Assembly: GCA_964549335.1 (NCBI GenBank)
Contig: CAZJUQ010000043.1
Span: forward strand, 1 to 40,943
Length of the DNA stretch: 40,943 nucleotides
Source of the DNA: Sulfidibacterium sp964549335
Lineage (GTDB): Bacteria; Bacteroidota; Bacteroidia; Bacteroidales; F082
Direction of reading: 5' to 3'
The position numbers and the translations under genes are program-made. This document shows, piece after piece, positions 17,060-25,121 of this stretch. Numbering within the stretch: position 1 is the first letter of the stretch; every line of letters begins with the position of its first letter. The notes beneath the pieces were generated by a model, which searched no databases, was not told the origin of the DNA, and worked only from the letters and a program-made list of their open reading frames with translations.

Positions 17060-19126
17060 TTAATCGGGATAAGCAATACGTATATGATGAATATGCAACA
17101 ATTTCTTTTTCAATATCTTTTTGGCCGTAGTAAGTTGTTTTAAAGTAAGGGGAGCATTGTCCAACTGGTGGTCGTCGAGTAAACCGTTCACAATCATCTC
17201 CACAAGGTCGTTAATTTTTTGTTCCGTAGGTTCTGAAATACTTCTCGAAGCGGCTTCCACCGAGTCGGCAATCATGACCACGGCGGTTTCAATGGAGAAG
17301 GGGATAGGTCCGTGGTAGGCAAATTGTGTAGGATCGACCTCCACACCCGGATTAAGTTTCTTTTCCAAACGGTAAAAGTATTCAACTCTTCTTTTTCCGT
17401 GGTGCGTTCTGATAAAGTCGATAATTTGTTCAGGTATATGCTCTTTTCTTGCCATTTCTATGCCGTCGAGGACGTGTCCTATAATGATTTTTGCACTCTC
17501 TTCATAACTTAGTTCATCGTGAGGATTATACCCCTTTGATTGGTTTTCCACGAAAAACATCGGGTTTTTCATTTTTCCGATATCGTGGTACAGAGCGCCT
17601 GTTCGTGCCAGATTGGCATCGCCACCGATAATGTACAACACTTCGGAAGCTAAATTGGCGACTTGCAAAGAATGTTGGAAAGTTCCAGGTGCTTTTTCGG
17701 CCAAATCGCGTAGCAGCTTATTGTTGGTATTGGAAAGTTCGAGCAGGGTAAGTTGGGTAAGCATACCGAAAAGCTTTTCGTAAATAAAAATGAACGGAAA
17801 AGCAAGAAGAATAAGAAGAGAACTTCCGGCAAGCATGGCCAAAAACGGGTAAGAGATGTTTTTCAGTGTTCCGTCTTGTACAAGAAGCATACTCATATAA
17901 ACAACCACATAAGTTACAAAAACCCATATGGATGCTTTTACGAGATACCAGCGTTTCGACAAATTTCCGGTACTGAAAATGGCAATGAAACCGGCAATAA
18001 ACTGGGTATAAAAGAACTCGAAACTGTTTGGAGCGTAAAAGCCGAGTATCATCAATGTTATGAGATGTATAACCAGTGCCGCACCTCTGTCGAGAAAAGC
18101 GGCAATCATTACAGGTAAAATGGTATAAGGTATAAGATAACTCCACGACGGGAAATTGGCAAATACAAGTTCCGATATGATGATGAGTATAACCTGTGTA
18201 AAAAGTATGAGATTAAGATATTTTAGTTGATTGAAAATTTGAGGTTTGAATATCTTTAGGAAGAAAAATTCGATATAAAAGAGTAATAAGTTCAATAAGA
18301 TGATACCCAGCAGCACATATTTCCACGAAGCCGATTTCCCCATTTCCTGTTCGTACTGGGTTTTCAGTGAGTTCAGTATCTGATATTTTTCAGGGGTTAC
18401 CACTTCGCCTTGCGAGATTATGAGTTCGCCCTTTTGTATTAAACCTTGCGTGGGGAGAATTTGAGATACCAGTTCACGTTTAGCGATACGGTTCTTTTCG
18501 TCGTCGTATATTACGTTTTGCACAAGCGAATTGGCAATTATTTTCATAAGCATGGCACTGTCGGGAGTTTGAAGCGAACGTATTATTTTGCCGGCATAAG
18601 CATTTGCTTTGTTTATGGTAAAAAGATCTTTCAGTTTAACTTCGTAGGCTTTGTTTCCCTTTATCAAACGTATGGCAAAATTTGGGGATTTCCCTTCAAT
18701 GGAACGGTGAAAACGTATAATTCCTTTTTCCACATGGTCGTAAATTGAGAGCAAGGTTTGAAGCTCTTTTATGGAGTCGGTTTGCTTGTTTTTCAAACTG
18801 TCGAATTGTTGCCAGCTCGACGAAAAATTTTTTATCATTAACGAACGTCCTGCTTCGGTACCTTTTTCGTCGTAACTAAAATAGGGTTTGAAATTGGAAA
18901 GCAACATCTCCTTTTCCTTGTTTATCTGTTCTTGTGTTTTCAGAATACTGAAATCGAACGGAGCAATCAAATCTTTGTGGTTCCAGGGTTTACCTATATG
19001 GAACTCATATTTGAAATGGCTTTCGCGGGGTGTAATCCACACTACAATTGCAATGGCAAAAGTAAAACTGAGAATTTTAAGTATTTCGTAATAATTATGT
19101 TGTATTTTTGACAAAAAAGAATTCAT
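17060..19126 (-). CDS. pgpH: PgpH-type 7TM-HD cyclic dinucleotide phosphodiesterase
   Basis: The 688-residue protein starts with one membrane segment, then an extracytoplasmic 7TMR-HDED region (residues about 45-275), a multi-helix membrane block (about 280-470) and a cytoplasmic HD domain with HDIGKMKNP (His514, Asp515), GHVLDGIEMA, THHGKRRVEYFY and MIADSVEAASRS. The family hydrolyses c-di-AMP in Listeria and Staphylococcus; function in Bacteroidota is by homology. The start is taken at 19126 (MNSFLSKIQ). The longest frame begins at 19147, but a -7 promoter box overlaps that codon. The gene is divergent from the NlpC/P60 gene with a 73-base gap. Confidence 0.9.
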   Translation of the reverse strand: MNSFLSKIQHNYYEILKILSFTFAIAIVVWITPRESHFKYEFHIGKPWNHKDLIAPFDFSILKTQEQINKEKEMLLSNFKPYFSYDEKGTEAGRSLMIKNFSSSWQQFDSLKNKQTDSIKELQTLLSIYDHVEKGIIRFHRSIEGKSPNFAIRLIKGNKAYEVKLKDLFTINKANAYAGKIIRSLQTPDSAMLMKIIANSLVQNVIYDDEKNRIAKRELVSQILPTQGLIQKGELIISQGEVVTPEKYQILNSLKTQYEQEMGKSASWKYVLLGIILLNLLLFYIEFFFLKIFKPQIFNQLKYLNLILFTQVILIIISELVFANFPSWSYLIPYTILPVMIAAFLDRGAALVIHLITLMILGFYAPNSFEFFYTQFIAGFIAIFSTGNLSKRWYLVKASIWVFVTYVVVYMSMLLVQDGTLKNISYPFLAMLAGSSLLILLAFPFIFIYEKLFGMLTQLTLLELSNTNNKLLRDLAEKAPGTFQHSLQVANLASEVLYIIGGDANLARTGALYHDIGKMKNPMFFVENQSKGYNPHDELSYEESAKIIIGHVLDGIEMARKEHIPEQIIDFIRTHHGKRRVEYFYRLEKKLNPGVEVDPTQFAYHGPIPFSIETAVVMIADSVEAASRSISEPTEQKINDLVEMIVNGLLDDHQLDNAPLTLKQLTTAKKILKKKLLHIHHIRIAYPD

Positions 19127-19144
19127 ATTGTTTAATTGCTTTTG

Positions 19145-19152
19145 CAAAGGTA
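19145..19152 (-). promoter_or_regulatory. -7 promoter element of pgpH
   Basis: Reads TACCTTTG on the minus strand, 18 bases before the ATG at 19126. It overlaps the alternative start at 19147, arguing that the alternative is upstream of transcription. Confidence 0.5.
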
Positions 19153-19199
19153 TTAATTTTAGGGTTTTAACATACTATTTTTAAATTAAGTTTTTATTG

Positions 19200-19976
19200 A
19201 TGAAAAACGGAATTTGCTATTTGTCGGTTATTCCCGTCAGGGAAAATCCTTCGGATAAAAGTCAGATGACAAGCCAGTTGCTCTACGGCGAAACGGTCGA
19301 AATAGACGATGTTTTCAAAAACTGGTACTATGTACGTTCTTTTCATGACGGTTACAGGGGATGGATAGATAAGAACCAGATAAAATTGATGAACCGGGAT
19401 GATTACGGCAAATATAGTTCCGCCGCCAAGACGGCGGTATTGTCAAGAACGGCTTTGGTAAAAGATAATAAAGACAATTATATACTGTTGAGTTTCGGCA
19501 CGGGATTATTGAAAAAGGGCGAACAAAAACCTTCCGGCTTCGATGTGGAAATTGTGGATGGTGATATAGCAGAGGCGGATGCCGCAGCTTTTAATTTTAA
19601 AGATTTGAAAAAGTTTGCCCTGATGTTTAAAAATGTGCCTTATTTGTGGGGAGGACGCAGTTTCTTCGGTGTCGATTGTTCGGGATTTATTCAACTGCTG
19701 TTTATGACGGCGGGATATAATTTGCCCCGCGACAGTAAAGACCAGGTGAAATCGGGAGACGACGTTTATCTTTTCGAAGAAGCCCGCCCCGGCGATTTAC
19801 TTTTTTTCGGACATGAAGAAAACCAAATTACACATGTGGGGATGCTTCTGGAGAAGGATAAAATTATTCATGCTTCGGGCAAGGTGCGTATCGACAGAGT
19901 TGACCATTACGGTATATATAACGATGATATTGATAATTATACACATAAATTGAGAGCAATTCAAAGAATTTTGTAA
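19200..19976 (+). CDS. NlpC/P60 cell-wall peptidase without signal peptide (YkfC-like)
   Basis: The 258-residue product starts at ATG 19200; a TTG directly before it also opens the frame. Residues about 1-125 resemble two SH3-like segments (VIPVREN, YGETVEI, WYYVRS, GWID). Residues about 130-258 are the NlpC/P60 catalytic domain: WGGRSFFGVDCSGF with Cys160, THVGM with His212 and IHAS with His224. This layout matches YkfC-type gamma-D-glutamyl-L-diamino acid endopeptidases, which trim recycled murein peptides. No signal peptide is visible, so it is probably cytoplasmic or uses another route. It begins a run of six plus-strand genes with short junctions; why a murein peptidase shares this run with a GTPase module is unknown. 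Confidence 0.85.
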   Translation: MKNGICYLSVIPVRENPSDKSQMTSQLLYGETVEIDDVFKNWYYVRSFHDGYRGWIDKNQIKLMNRDDYGKYSSAAKTAVLSRTALVKDNKDNYILLSFGTGLLKKGEQKPSGFDVEIVDGDIAEADAAAFNFKDLKKFALMFKNVPYLWGGRSFFGVDCSGFIQLLFMTAGYNLPRDSKDQVKSGDDVYLFEEARPGDLLFFGHEENQITHVGMLLEKDKIIHASGKVRIDRVDHYGIYNDDIDNYTHKLRAIQRIL

Positions 19977-20000
19977 TTTTATACCGAAATTTTTATCATT

Positions 20001-20477
20001 ATGGAACAAAATAATAATATTAACAGCGAAAGCCTTTCGAGAATAAAAGAGATTCTTTTCAGTGATGAGTTTCAAAGTATAGAAACAAGATTGAATGAAA
20101 TAAAATCGGGTTTTAATGAGAAAATTTCGGAAAACGAGAAAAAGTTGTTGTTGCAAATCGAACTTTTGAAAAAAGAGGGAAAAGAGAGCAGGAAAGAGGC
20201 GGAACGCCTTTTCGAAAAACAAAAAGAGGAGTTCGAACGGCTGACCGAAAATTTTGACAAGAAGATAAAGGAACTGAAAACCGATATAGAAACCCTGCAA
20301 AAAGAGACAACGGAAAAATTAAAGGATTTCTTGACAAAATCGAACCAAAACAGTAAAGAAGAGATAGACAAAATAAAAAAGAGCATAGAAAAAACTTTGG
20401 AAGAGTTGCGTTCAACAAAAGTTGACAAAGCCGAAATTGCCGAGCTTTTCGGTATGGTAATAAACAAACTGAAATAA
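20001..20477 (+). CDS. Coiled-coil protein of unknown function in GTPase operon
   Basis: The 158-residue product is highly charged and almost wholly helical, with heptad-like spacing from about 25 to 140 (EKKLLLQIELLKKEG, KKIKELKTDIETLQKE). There is no signal peptide or membrane segment. The acidic N-terminus and C-terminal AEIAELFGMVINKLK are less repetitive and could be the interaction end. I do not recognise the family. It lies 24 bases after the NlpC/P60 gene and eight before the OmpA-like gene, so it is likely a scaffold partner of the following membrane protein or GTPase; that role is inferred from position only. Confidence 0.75.
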   Translation: MEQNNNINSESLSRIKEILFSDEFQSIETRLNEIKSGFNEKISENEKKLLLQIELLKKEGKESRKEAERLFEKQKEEFERLTENFDKKIKELKTDIETLQKETTEKLKDFLTKSNQNSKEEIDKIKKSIEKTLEELRSTKVDKAEIAELFGMVINKLK

Positions 20478-20485
20478 AATAGCAT

Positions 20486-22252
20486 ATGCCTTTATCAGAA
20501 GAAAACAAGCGCAAGAAACAGGCTGCCGCCGACCAGATTAAATTGCAGGAACTAAGACGGTTACTTACGGGAATGGATCAAAAGGAGTTGGAAAAATTAA
20601 ACCGTTTTATTCAAAATCCCGAAACCCTGTCAAACGAAATTTCATTGCTTTTGCCCAAAGCGGTAAAAAAACTTATTGACAACCGCGAAATCAATTTATC
20701 GGACTTGCAGCCTGTTATAGAGGATATTTTGAAAGAAAGCGTGCGTAAAAATCCGCATACATTGAGCGATATTCTTTTCCCGATAATGATGCCCGCCATA
20801 CGGAAAGCCGTTGCCGAAGACATAAAAAGAATGCTCGACTCCATAAATACCACTTTGGAGCACAGCTTTTCGCCAAAACGTATCGGTTGGCGTTTCCAAG
20901 CTCTCTTTTCAGGTAAATCGTACGCCGAAATAGCCCTGTCGCATGCCTATATTTATCAGGTAAAAGAGGTGTTCCTTATTCATAAACAGACAGGATTGTT
21001 GCTCTCGCACGTGAGCCATTCCGGCGAGCAAGACAAGAACGCCGACATGGTTTCGTCAATGCTCTCGGCAATAAAGGATTTTGTGCAAGATTCGTTTAAC
21101 AGCGAAGACGATAACGAACTCCAAACCCTGAAAATAGGAAAACTGAACATTTTGATTGAGCAAGGTCCTTATGCCATTATAGCTTCGGTGGTGGAAGGAA
21201 ACGTGCCCGACGAATATAAAACCCTGCTTAAAGAGACCATTGAAAGCATTCATATTTCACACTCTTACGAACTGGAAAATTACGAAGGCGACTCATCACC
21301 GTTCGAAACGGACAAACAACTGCTGATAAACTGTTTGCAAAAGGAGGCTAAAGAGCAAAAGAAAAAAAAACCAGTATTTGCCATAATTATTCTTCTGCTT
21401 ATAATGGTGGCTTTGGGATACCTTTTATACGGATATATCGATACTCGTATAAGGTTCAATAAACTGGTGAAGCAGATTCGTAACGAAAACGGATTGGTTA
21501 TAACCGAAAAAGGCAAGCATTGGTTCGGTAAATATTATCTTTACGGATTAAAGGATGTTGAAGCAAAAGACCCACAACTTTTTGTCGAGAAAACAAAAAT
21601 GGATACGTCGGCTTTGATAATGAAATTCAGCCCGTTTTTCTCCGCTGCCGATGATTTTCTCTTAAAAAGAGCTAACAGGATTTTGTCGCCGCCCAAAACC
21701 GTAAAACTGAAAATAGAAAACGGAATATTATCGGTAAACGGAACTTGCGATACCAAATGGTTGCAAAAGGTAAATAAAAACTGGAGTATGATTTACGGAA
21801 TAAATTCGGTGAAATACAATACACGCGTAACCGATACCGTAAAACCCGAATTAACAAAAAAGGAGAAAAAAAGAAGAGTGGCAAAAAACATACTGGCAAT
21901 TGAAAAACATACTTTTACTTTCGATTATAATGTTTTCGAATTGAGTAAAAAACAATCCGAAGAGTTCGACAAACTAATTGCGGAAGTGAATAACGTATTG
22001 GATTTCAGTTTTGACCAGGATTCGGTACCGGTAATAATAGTAAATTCATATACAAGCTACAAAGGCAATACCGAAGCAAACAAAATTGTTGCCAAGCATC
22101 GTGCCGAACAGTTTATTAATATGATGATAGAAAAAGGTATTCCAATGGAAACACTGGTTCCCAAAGTGAAATTTATTGAAGACGAAGGAAACAAATATCC
22201 CATACGGACAGTATCATTCAAAGTAAAATATGTAAAACCTGAAAATTTATGA
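20486..22252 (+). CDS. Membrane protein: cytoplasmic roadblock/longin-like region, BON- and OmpA-like C-terminus
   Basis: The 588-residue protein has a single strong membrane segment at about 296-318 after a KKKK stretch, which places the N-terminal 295 residues in the cytoplasm. Residues 1-130 are helical. Residues about 155-262 (EVFLIHKQTGLLLSHV, SSMLSAIKDFVQDSF, NILIEQGPYAIIASV) follow a roadblock/longin-like beta-alpha-beta pattern, a fold often used as small-GTPase partner. After the membrane, about 395-445 resembles a BON domain (VKLKIENGILSVNGT), and 475-585 an OmpA-like domain with NKIVAKHRAEQFINMMIEKG. The Asp of the usual GHTD peptidoglycan-binding motif is not present (SYTSYKG), so wall binding may be weak or lost. 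The next gene, a small GTPase, overlaps by ATGA. Domain assignments beyond OmpA are by pattern only. Confidence 0.7.
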   Translation: MPLSEENKRKKQAAADQIKLQELRRLLTGMDQKELEKLNRFIQNPETLSNEISLLLPKAVKKLIDNREINLSDLQPVIEDILKESVRKNPHTLSDILFPIMMPAIRKAVAEDIKRMLDSINTTLEHSFSPKRIGWRFQALFSGKSYAEIALSHAYIYQVKEVFLIHKQTGLLLSHVSHSGEQDKNADMVSSMLSAIKDFVQDSFNSEDDNELQTLKIGKLNILIEQGPYAIIASVVEGNVPDEYKTLLKETIESIHISHSYELENYEGDSSPFETDKQLLINCLQKEAKEQKKKKPVFAIIILLLIMVALGYLLYGYIDTRIRFNKLVKQIRNENGLVITEKGKHWFGKYYLYGLKDVEAKDPQLFVEKTKMDTSALIMKFSPFFSAADDFLLKRANRILSPPKTVKLKIENGILSVNGTCDTKWLQKVNKNWSMIYGINSVKYNTRVTDTVKPELTKKEKKRRVAKNILAIEKHTFTFDYNVFELSKKQSEEFDKLIAEVNNVLDFSFDQDSVPVIIVNSYTSYKGNTEANKIVAKHRAEQFINMMIEKGIPMETLVPKVKFIEDEGNKYPIRTVSFKVKYVKPENL

Positions 22253-22743
22253 TAAAGAAAAAAATTTGTATGCTCGGTTCTTTTGCCGTAGGAAAAACAA
22301 GCCTTGTACAAAGGTATGTCAACAGTATTTTCTCGGAAAAATATCATACAACCATAGGAGTTAAAATTGACCAGAAAATCATTAAGTACAATCACGATGA
22401 TATAAACCTGCTTTTGTGGGATATTCACGGAGAAGACGAATATCAGAAGGTAAAACCCGCATACGTAATGGGCTCGGCAGGCTATTTTGTCGTTATTGAC
22501 GGAACACGACGAAATACCTTGGATATCGGAATGGAACTGCAAAAAATGGCTGCAAATGTGGCAAAACAAGCACCCTTCATCGTTTTATTGAACAAATCGG
22601 ATTTGAAAAGCGACTGGGAAGTGACACAAAACGATATTGATGCACTGATAAACCGGGGAATAAAGGTTATTGAAACAAGCGCAAAAGAGGGAACGGGTGT
22701 TGAAGAGGCGTTTTTCGAACTTACAAAAATGATAATAGATTAA
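22249..22743 (+). CDS. Ras/Rab-like small GTPase
   Basis: The 164-residue protein is a complete small GTPase: G1 GSFAVGKT at 10-17, G2 Thr in YHTTIG, G3 WDIHGED with Asp58 and Gly61, G4 NKSD at 115-118, and G5 ETSAKEG with SAK at 144-146. It looks closer to eukaryotic Rab/Ras proteins than to Era/Obg types. The position equal to Ras Gln61 is Glu62, and the DTAGQE segment reads DIHGED. No prenylation CaaX motif or membrane anchor is present, so membrane location would need a partner. It overlaps the OmpA-like gene by ATGA and is followed by a histidine kinase after four bases, so production of all three is coupled. Prokaryotic relatives include MglA and the Rup families. Confidence 0.88.
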   Translation: MIKKKICMLGSFAVGKTSLVQRYVNSIFSEKYHTTIGVKIDQKIIKYNHDDINLLLWDIHGEDEYQKVKPAYVMGSAGYFVVIDGTRRNTLDIGMELQKMAANVAKQAPFIVLLNKSDLKSDWEVTQNDIDALINRGIKVIETSAKEGTGVEEAFFELTKMIID

Positions 22744-22747
22744 TATA

Positions 22748-24289
22748 ATGATTAACAAACTGCCAAAAGAGATAATTGGTTATATGATTGATAATATTCC
22801 CCCATTTACGGGAATAGCAATCGTAAAAACCGATAACTCGGGAACAGTTAAGGGATACTACGGCTCGTTTGACAAATACCTCAATAAAGTTCCTTCCGAA
22901 GGGATACAAATAGCCGACCTGTTTCCGTTTGTCGAAGGTCTTATCCCTTTGCCTCAAGAGTCAATATTATTGCCCAATATGCAGGTGGGCGACAAAACAT
23001 ATGCCGATATTCATATTGTTTTGACAAAAGATAACAACCACTGGCTCTTTTTTATGGACCGTACGCAGGATGTGGAGAGCATACGTGATATAATTCAGGG
23101 GATTAACGAAAAAAAGCTGGAAAGCGAGAAAAAAGACAAAAGTTACTCCTTTGATAACCCATTCGGCGATACCGCAATCTTCGGCACACAGGTTTTCCTT
23201 AAAATTGATAACGAAACCGCCGTCCCTTTGGGCGAAAGTCCGCTTTGGGTTACCGGTGCGAAAGAATTGTCGGGTATTATCATTAAAAACAAAGCTGTTA
23301 AAATTAAAGATATTTTTCCCTTCCTCGAAGTATTTTTTGAAGAGGCTGCCGATCACTGGGAATCGGGTAAAGAGACCCTCTTTAACTCGGGAATTTGGAT
23401 AGAAAATTTTAAAAAAGACGAAGATACCCTTTTAAAAGCCGGCGCCACCACACGAAACGGCAAACAATTTTTACTTATAAGAAAAATTAACGGCGATGTC
23501 GGTGAAGAACAAGAGGTAATACAAAAAGCACGCGAACAAAAACTTCTTTACGAAAAACTCGATAAAACAAAAAGCCGCTTGAAACAACTGCTCGATTATA
23601 AAGAAAGGTTTGTCTCAATTATATCGCACGATTTGCGTTCTCCGGTAGCATCGGTTTTGGGAATTGCCGAAATGCTTACCAACGACGAAGATTTTCTGGA
23701 TAAATTGGACGATTTTAACCGCGAAATGATTATGAGCATTAAAGAGGAGATGCAACGCCTGCTCGATTATAACGACAAATTATATCATTGGTCTAATCTG
23801 GAACTTGGAAATTTTGAAATAGTCCACGAGAAAATTAACCTTTTCGAACTGGTAACAAAAGCGTATCAAACAAGCAAAGCCAAAATGGATGCAAAATCCA
23901 TAGTTTTTGAAAACAGTGTGGACAAAGATACCGCAATTGAAGTCGATATAACCCTTATCCTTCAGGTTTTGAACAACCTTCTGTCAAATGCGGTAAAATT
24001 TACTCCCAATAACGGAAACATATCGGTGTCGTCACAATTTACCGGCGACGGTATCAACCTGGTAGTTGCCGACAGCGGTGTGGGAATGCCTCCCGAAGTG
24101 AGAGATACTCTTTTCGACGACAGTATCCGCTCTACAACACTGGGAACCTTGGGCGAAAAAGGTAGCGGCTTGGGAATAGGAATTATTAAAAAAATTATTG
24201 ACGCCCACGGTTTCAGTATAAAGGTGGAATCGGAAAAAGGTAAAGGAACATCTTTTATTATTTCAATTCCCAAAGAAAACATATCGTAA
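22748..24289 (+). CDS. Soluble histidine kinase with duplicated N-terminal sensor segments
   Basis: The 513-residue protein has no membrane segment. Two similar N-terminal units (about 15-108 and 155-247) share an (A)DLFPF(V/L)E core, DLFPFVEG and DIFPFLEV, within PAS-like alternating strands. A coiled-coil linker (about 250-285) leads to DHp H-box FVSIISHDLRSP with phospho-acceptor His294, then the HATPase with N-box LLSNAVKFT (Asn414), G1 DSGVGMP and G2 GSGLGIGI. No response regulator lies nearby, so the phosphotransfer partner must be encoded elsewhere. It sits between the GTPase and rdgB (one base gap). A Bacteroidota and cyanobacteria-type association of such kinases with small GTPases is plausible but I cannot verify it here. 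Confidence 0.85.
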   Translation: MINKLPKEIIGYMIDNIPPFTGIAIVKTDNSGTVKGYYGSFDKYLNKVPSEGIQIADLFPFVEGLIPLPQESILLPNMQVGDKTYADIHIVLTKDNNHWLFFMDRTQDVESIRDIIQGINEKKLESEKKDKSYSFDNPFGDTAIFGTQVFLKIDNETAVPLGESPLWVTGAKELSGIIIKNKAVKIKDIFPFLEVFFEEAADHWESGKETLFNSGIWIENFKKDEDTLLKAGATTRNGKQFLLIRKINGDVGEEQEVIQKAREQKLLYEKLDKTKSRLKQLLDYKERFVSIISHDLRSPVASVLGIAEMLTNDEDFLDKLDDFNREMIMSIKEEMQRLLDYNDKLYHWSNLELGNFEIVHEKINLFELVTKAYQTSKAKMDAKSIVFENSVDKDTAIEVDITLILQVLNNLLSNAVKFTPNNGNISVSSQFTGDGINLVVADSGVGMPPEVRDTLFDDSIRSTTLGTLGEKGSGLGIGIIKKIIDAHGFSIKVESEKGKGTSFIISIPKENIS

Positions 24290-24290
24290 T

Positions 24291-24875
24291 ATGAGTGAAA
24301 AAAGGCTGGTATTTGCCACAAACAACAGTCATAAACTAAAAGAGATAAAAGAGATTCTTGATGGTAAATACGATATCGTATCGCTGAAAGATATCGGATT
24401 TTCGGGTGATATTCCCGAAACGGGAGAGACCCTTCATGATAATGCTTCGCAAAAAGCACATTACATTCACGATATTTATAAAACCGATTGTTTTGCCGAC
24501 GACACGGGTTTGGAAGTCGATGCCTTAAACGGTGAGCCCGGCGTTTATTCGGCACGCTATGCAGGCGAAAATTGCTCCTATTCCGACAACGTCAGGAAAC
24601 TGCTGAACCAAATGGAAGGTAAAACCCTAAGAAGTGCCCGCTTTAAAACGGTAATATCCCTTATTCTTGATGGTAAGGAATATTTTTTTGAAGGTGTTGT
24701 GGAAGGGAAAATTGTGGAGAACCCCAAAGGGGATTCCGGTTTTGGATACGACCCGGTTTTTATGCCGGAAGGCTATGATAAAACTTTTGCGCAAATGCCT
24801 CCCGGACTGAAAAACAAAATTAGCCACAGAGGTAAAGCGGTGAAAAAATTAGCGGAATTTTTAAAAAGTTTATAA
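24291..24875 (+). CDS. rdgB: XTP/dITP diphosphatase RdgB (HAM1 family)
   Basis: The 194-residue enzyme hydrolyses non-canonical purine triphosphates such as dITP and XTP to monophosphates, cleaning the nucleotide pool. Diagnostic segments are LVFATNNSHKLKEI at the N-terminus, FADDTGLEVDALNG with metal-binding acids, GVYSARYAG, GDSGFGYDPVFMP and the closing KNKISHRGKAVKKL. Its start is one base after the kinase stop, so it ends the operon. A hairpin follows the stop directly. Confidence 0.95.
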   Translation: MSEKRLVFATNNSHKLKEIKEILDGKYDIVSLKDIGFSGDIPETGETLHDNASQKAHYIHDIYKTDCFADDTGLEVDALNGEPGVYSARYAGENCSYSDNVRKLLNQMEGKTLRSARFKTVISLILDGKEYFFEGVVEGKIVENPKGDSGFGYDPVFMPEGYDKTFAQMPPGLKNKISHRGKAVKKLAEFLKSL

Positions 24876-24909
24876 CGGTGTTTCACCTTTTCAACCTCAG
24901 GTAGCACCG
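24876..24909 (+). terminator. Hairpin after rdgB
   Basis: CGGTG pairs with CACCG, with a nested ACCT/AGGT stem, beginning at the base after the TAA. The following bases are A-rich rather than T-rich on this strand, so a terminator role is tentative. The remaining 212 bases up to the aspartate kinase show no gene or clear promoter. Confidence 0.3.
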
Positions 24910-25121
24910 GAAAAATTAAAAAAAACGGAATGGGGTCTGTTTTTCTACGGTGTTGTGAAATATGAAAATTCATACCCCCCTTTTTACCCTGAGATTTTTT
25001 CTTTTGAAACATATCATAATTTTATAGCGGAACCGTGAATGTTTTAAATAAAAATTAAGTTATGCTTTATGCAATCGGTAAAATATCCTTTTTTTGCATA
25101 AAAAACAGAGAGGATTAAAAT

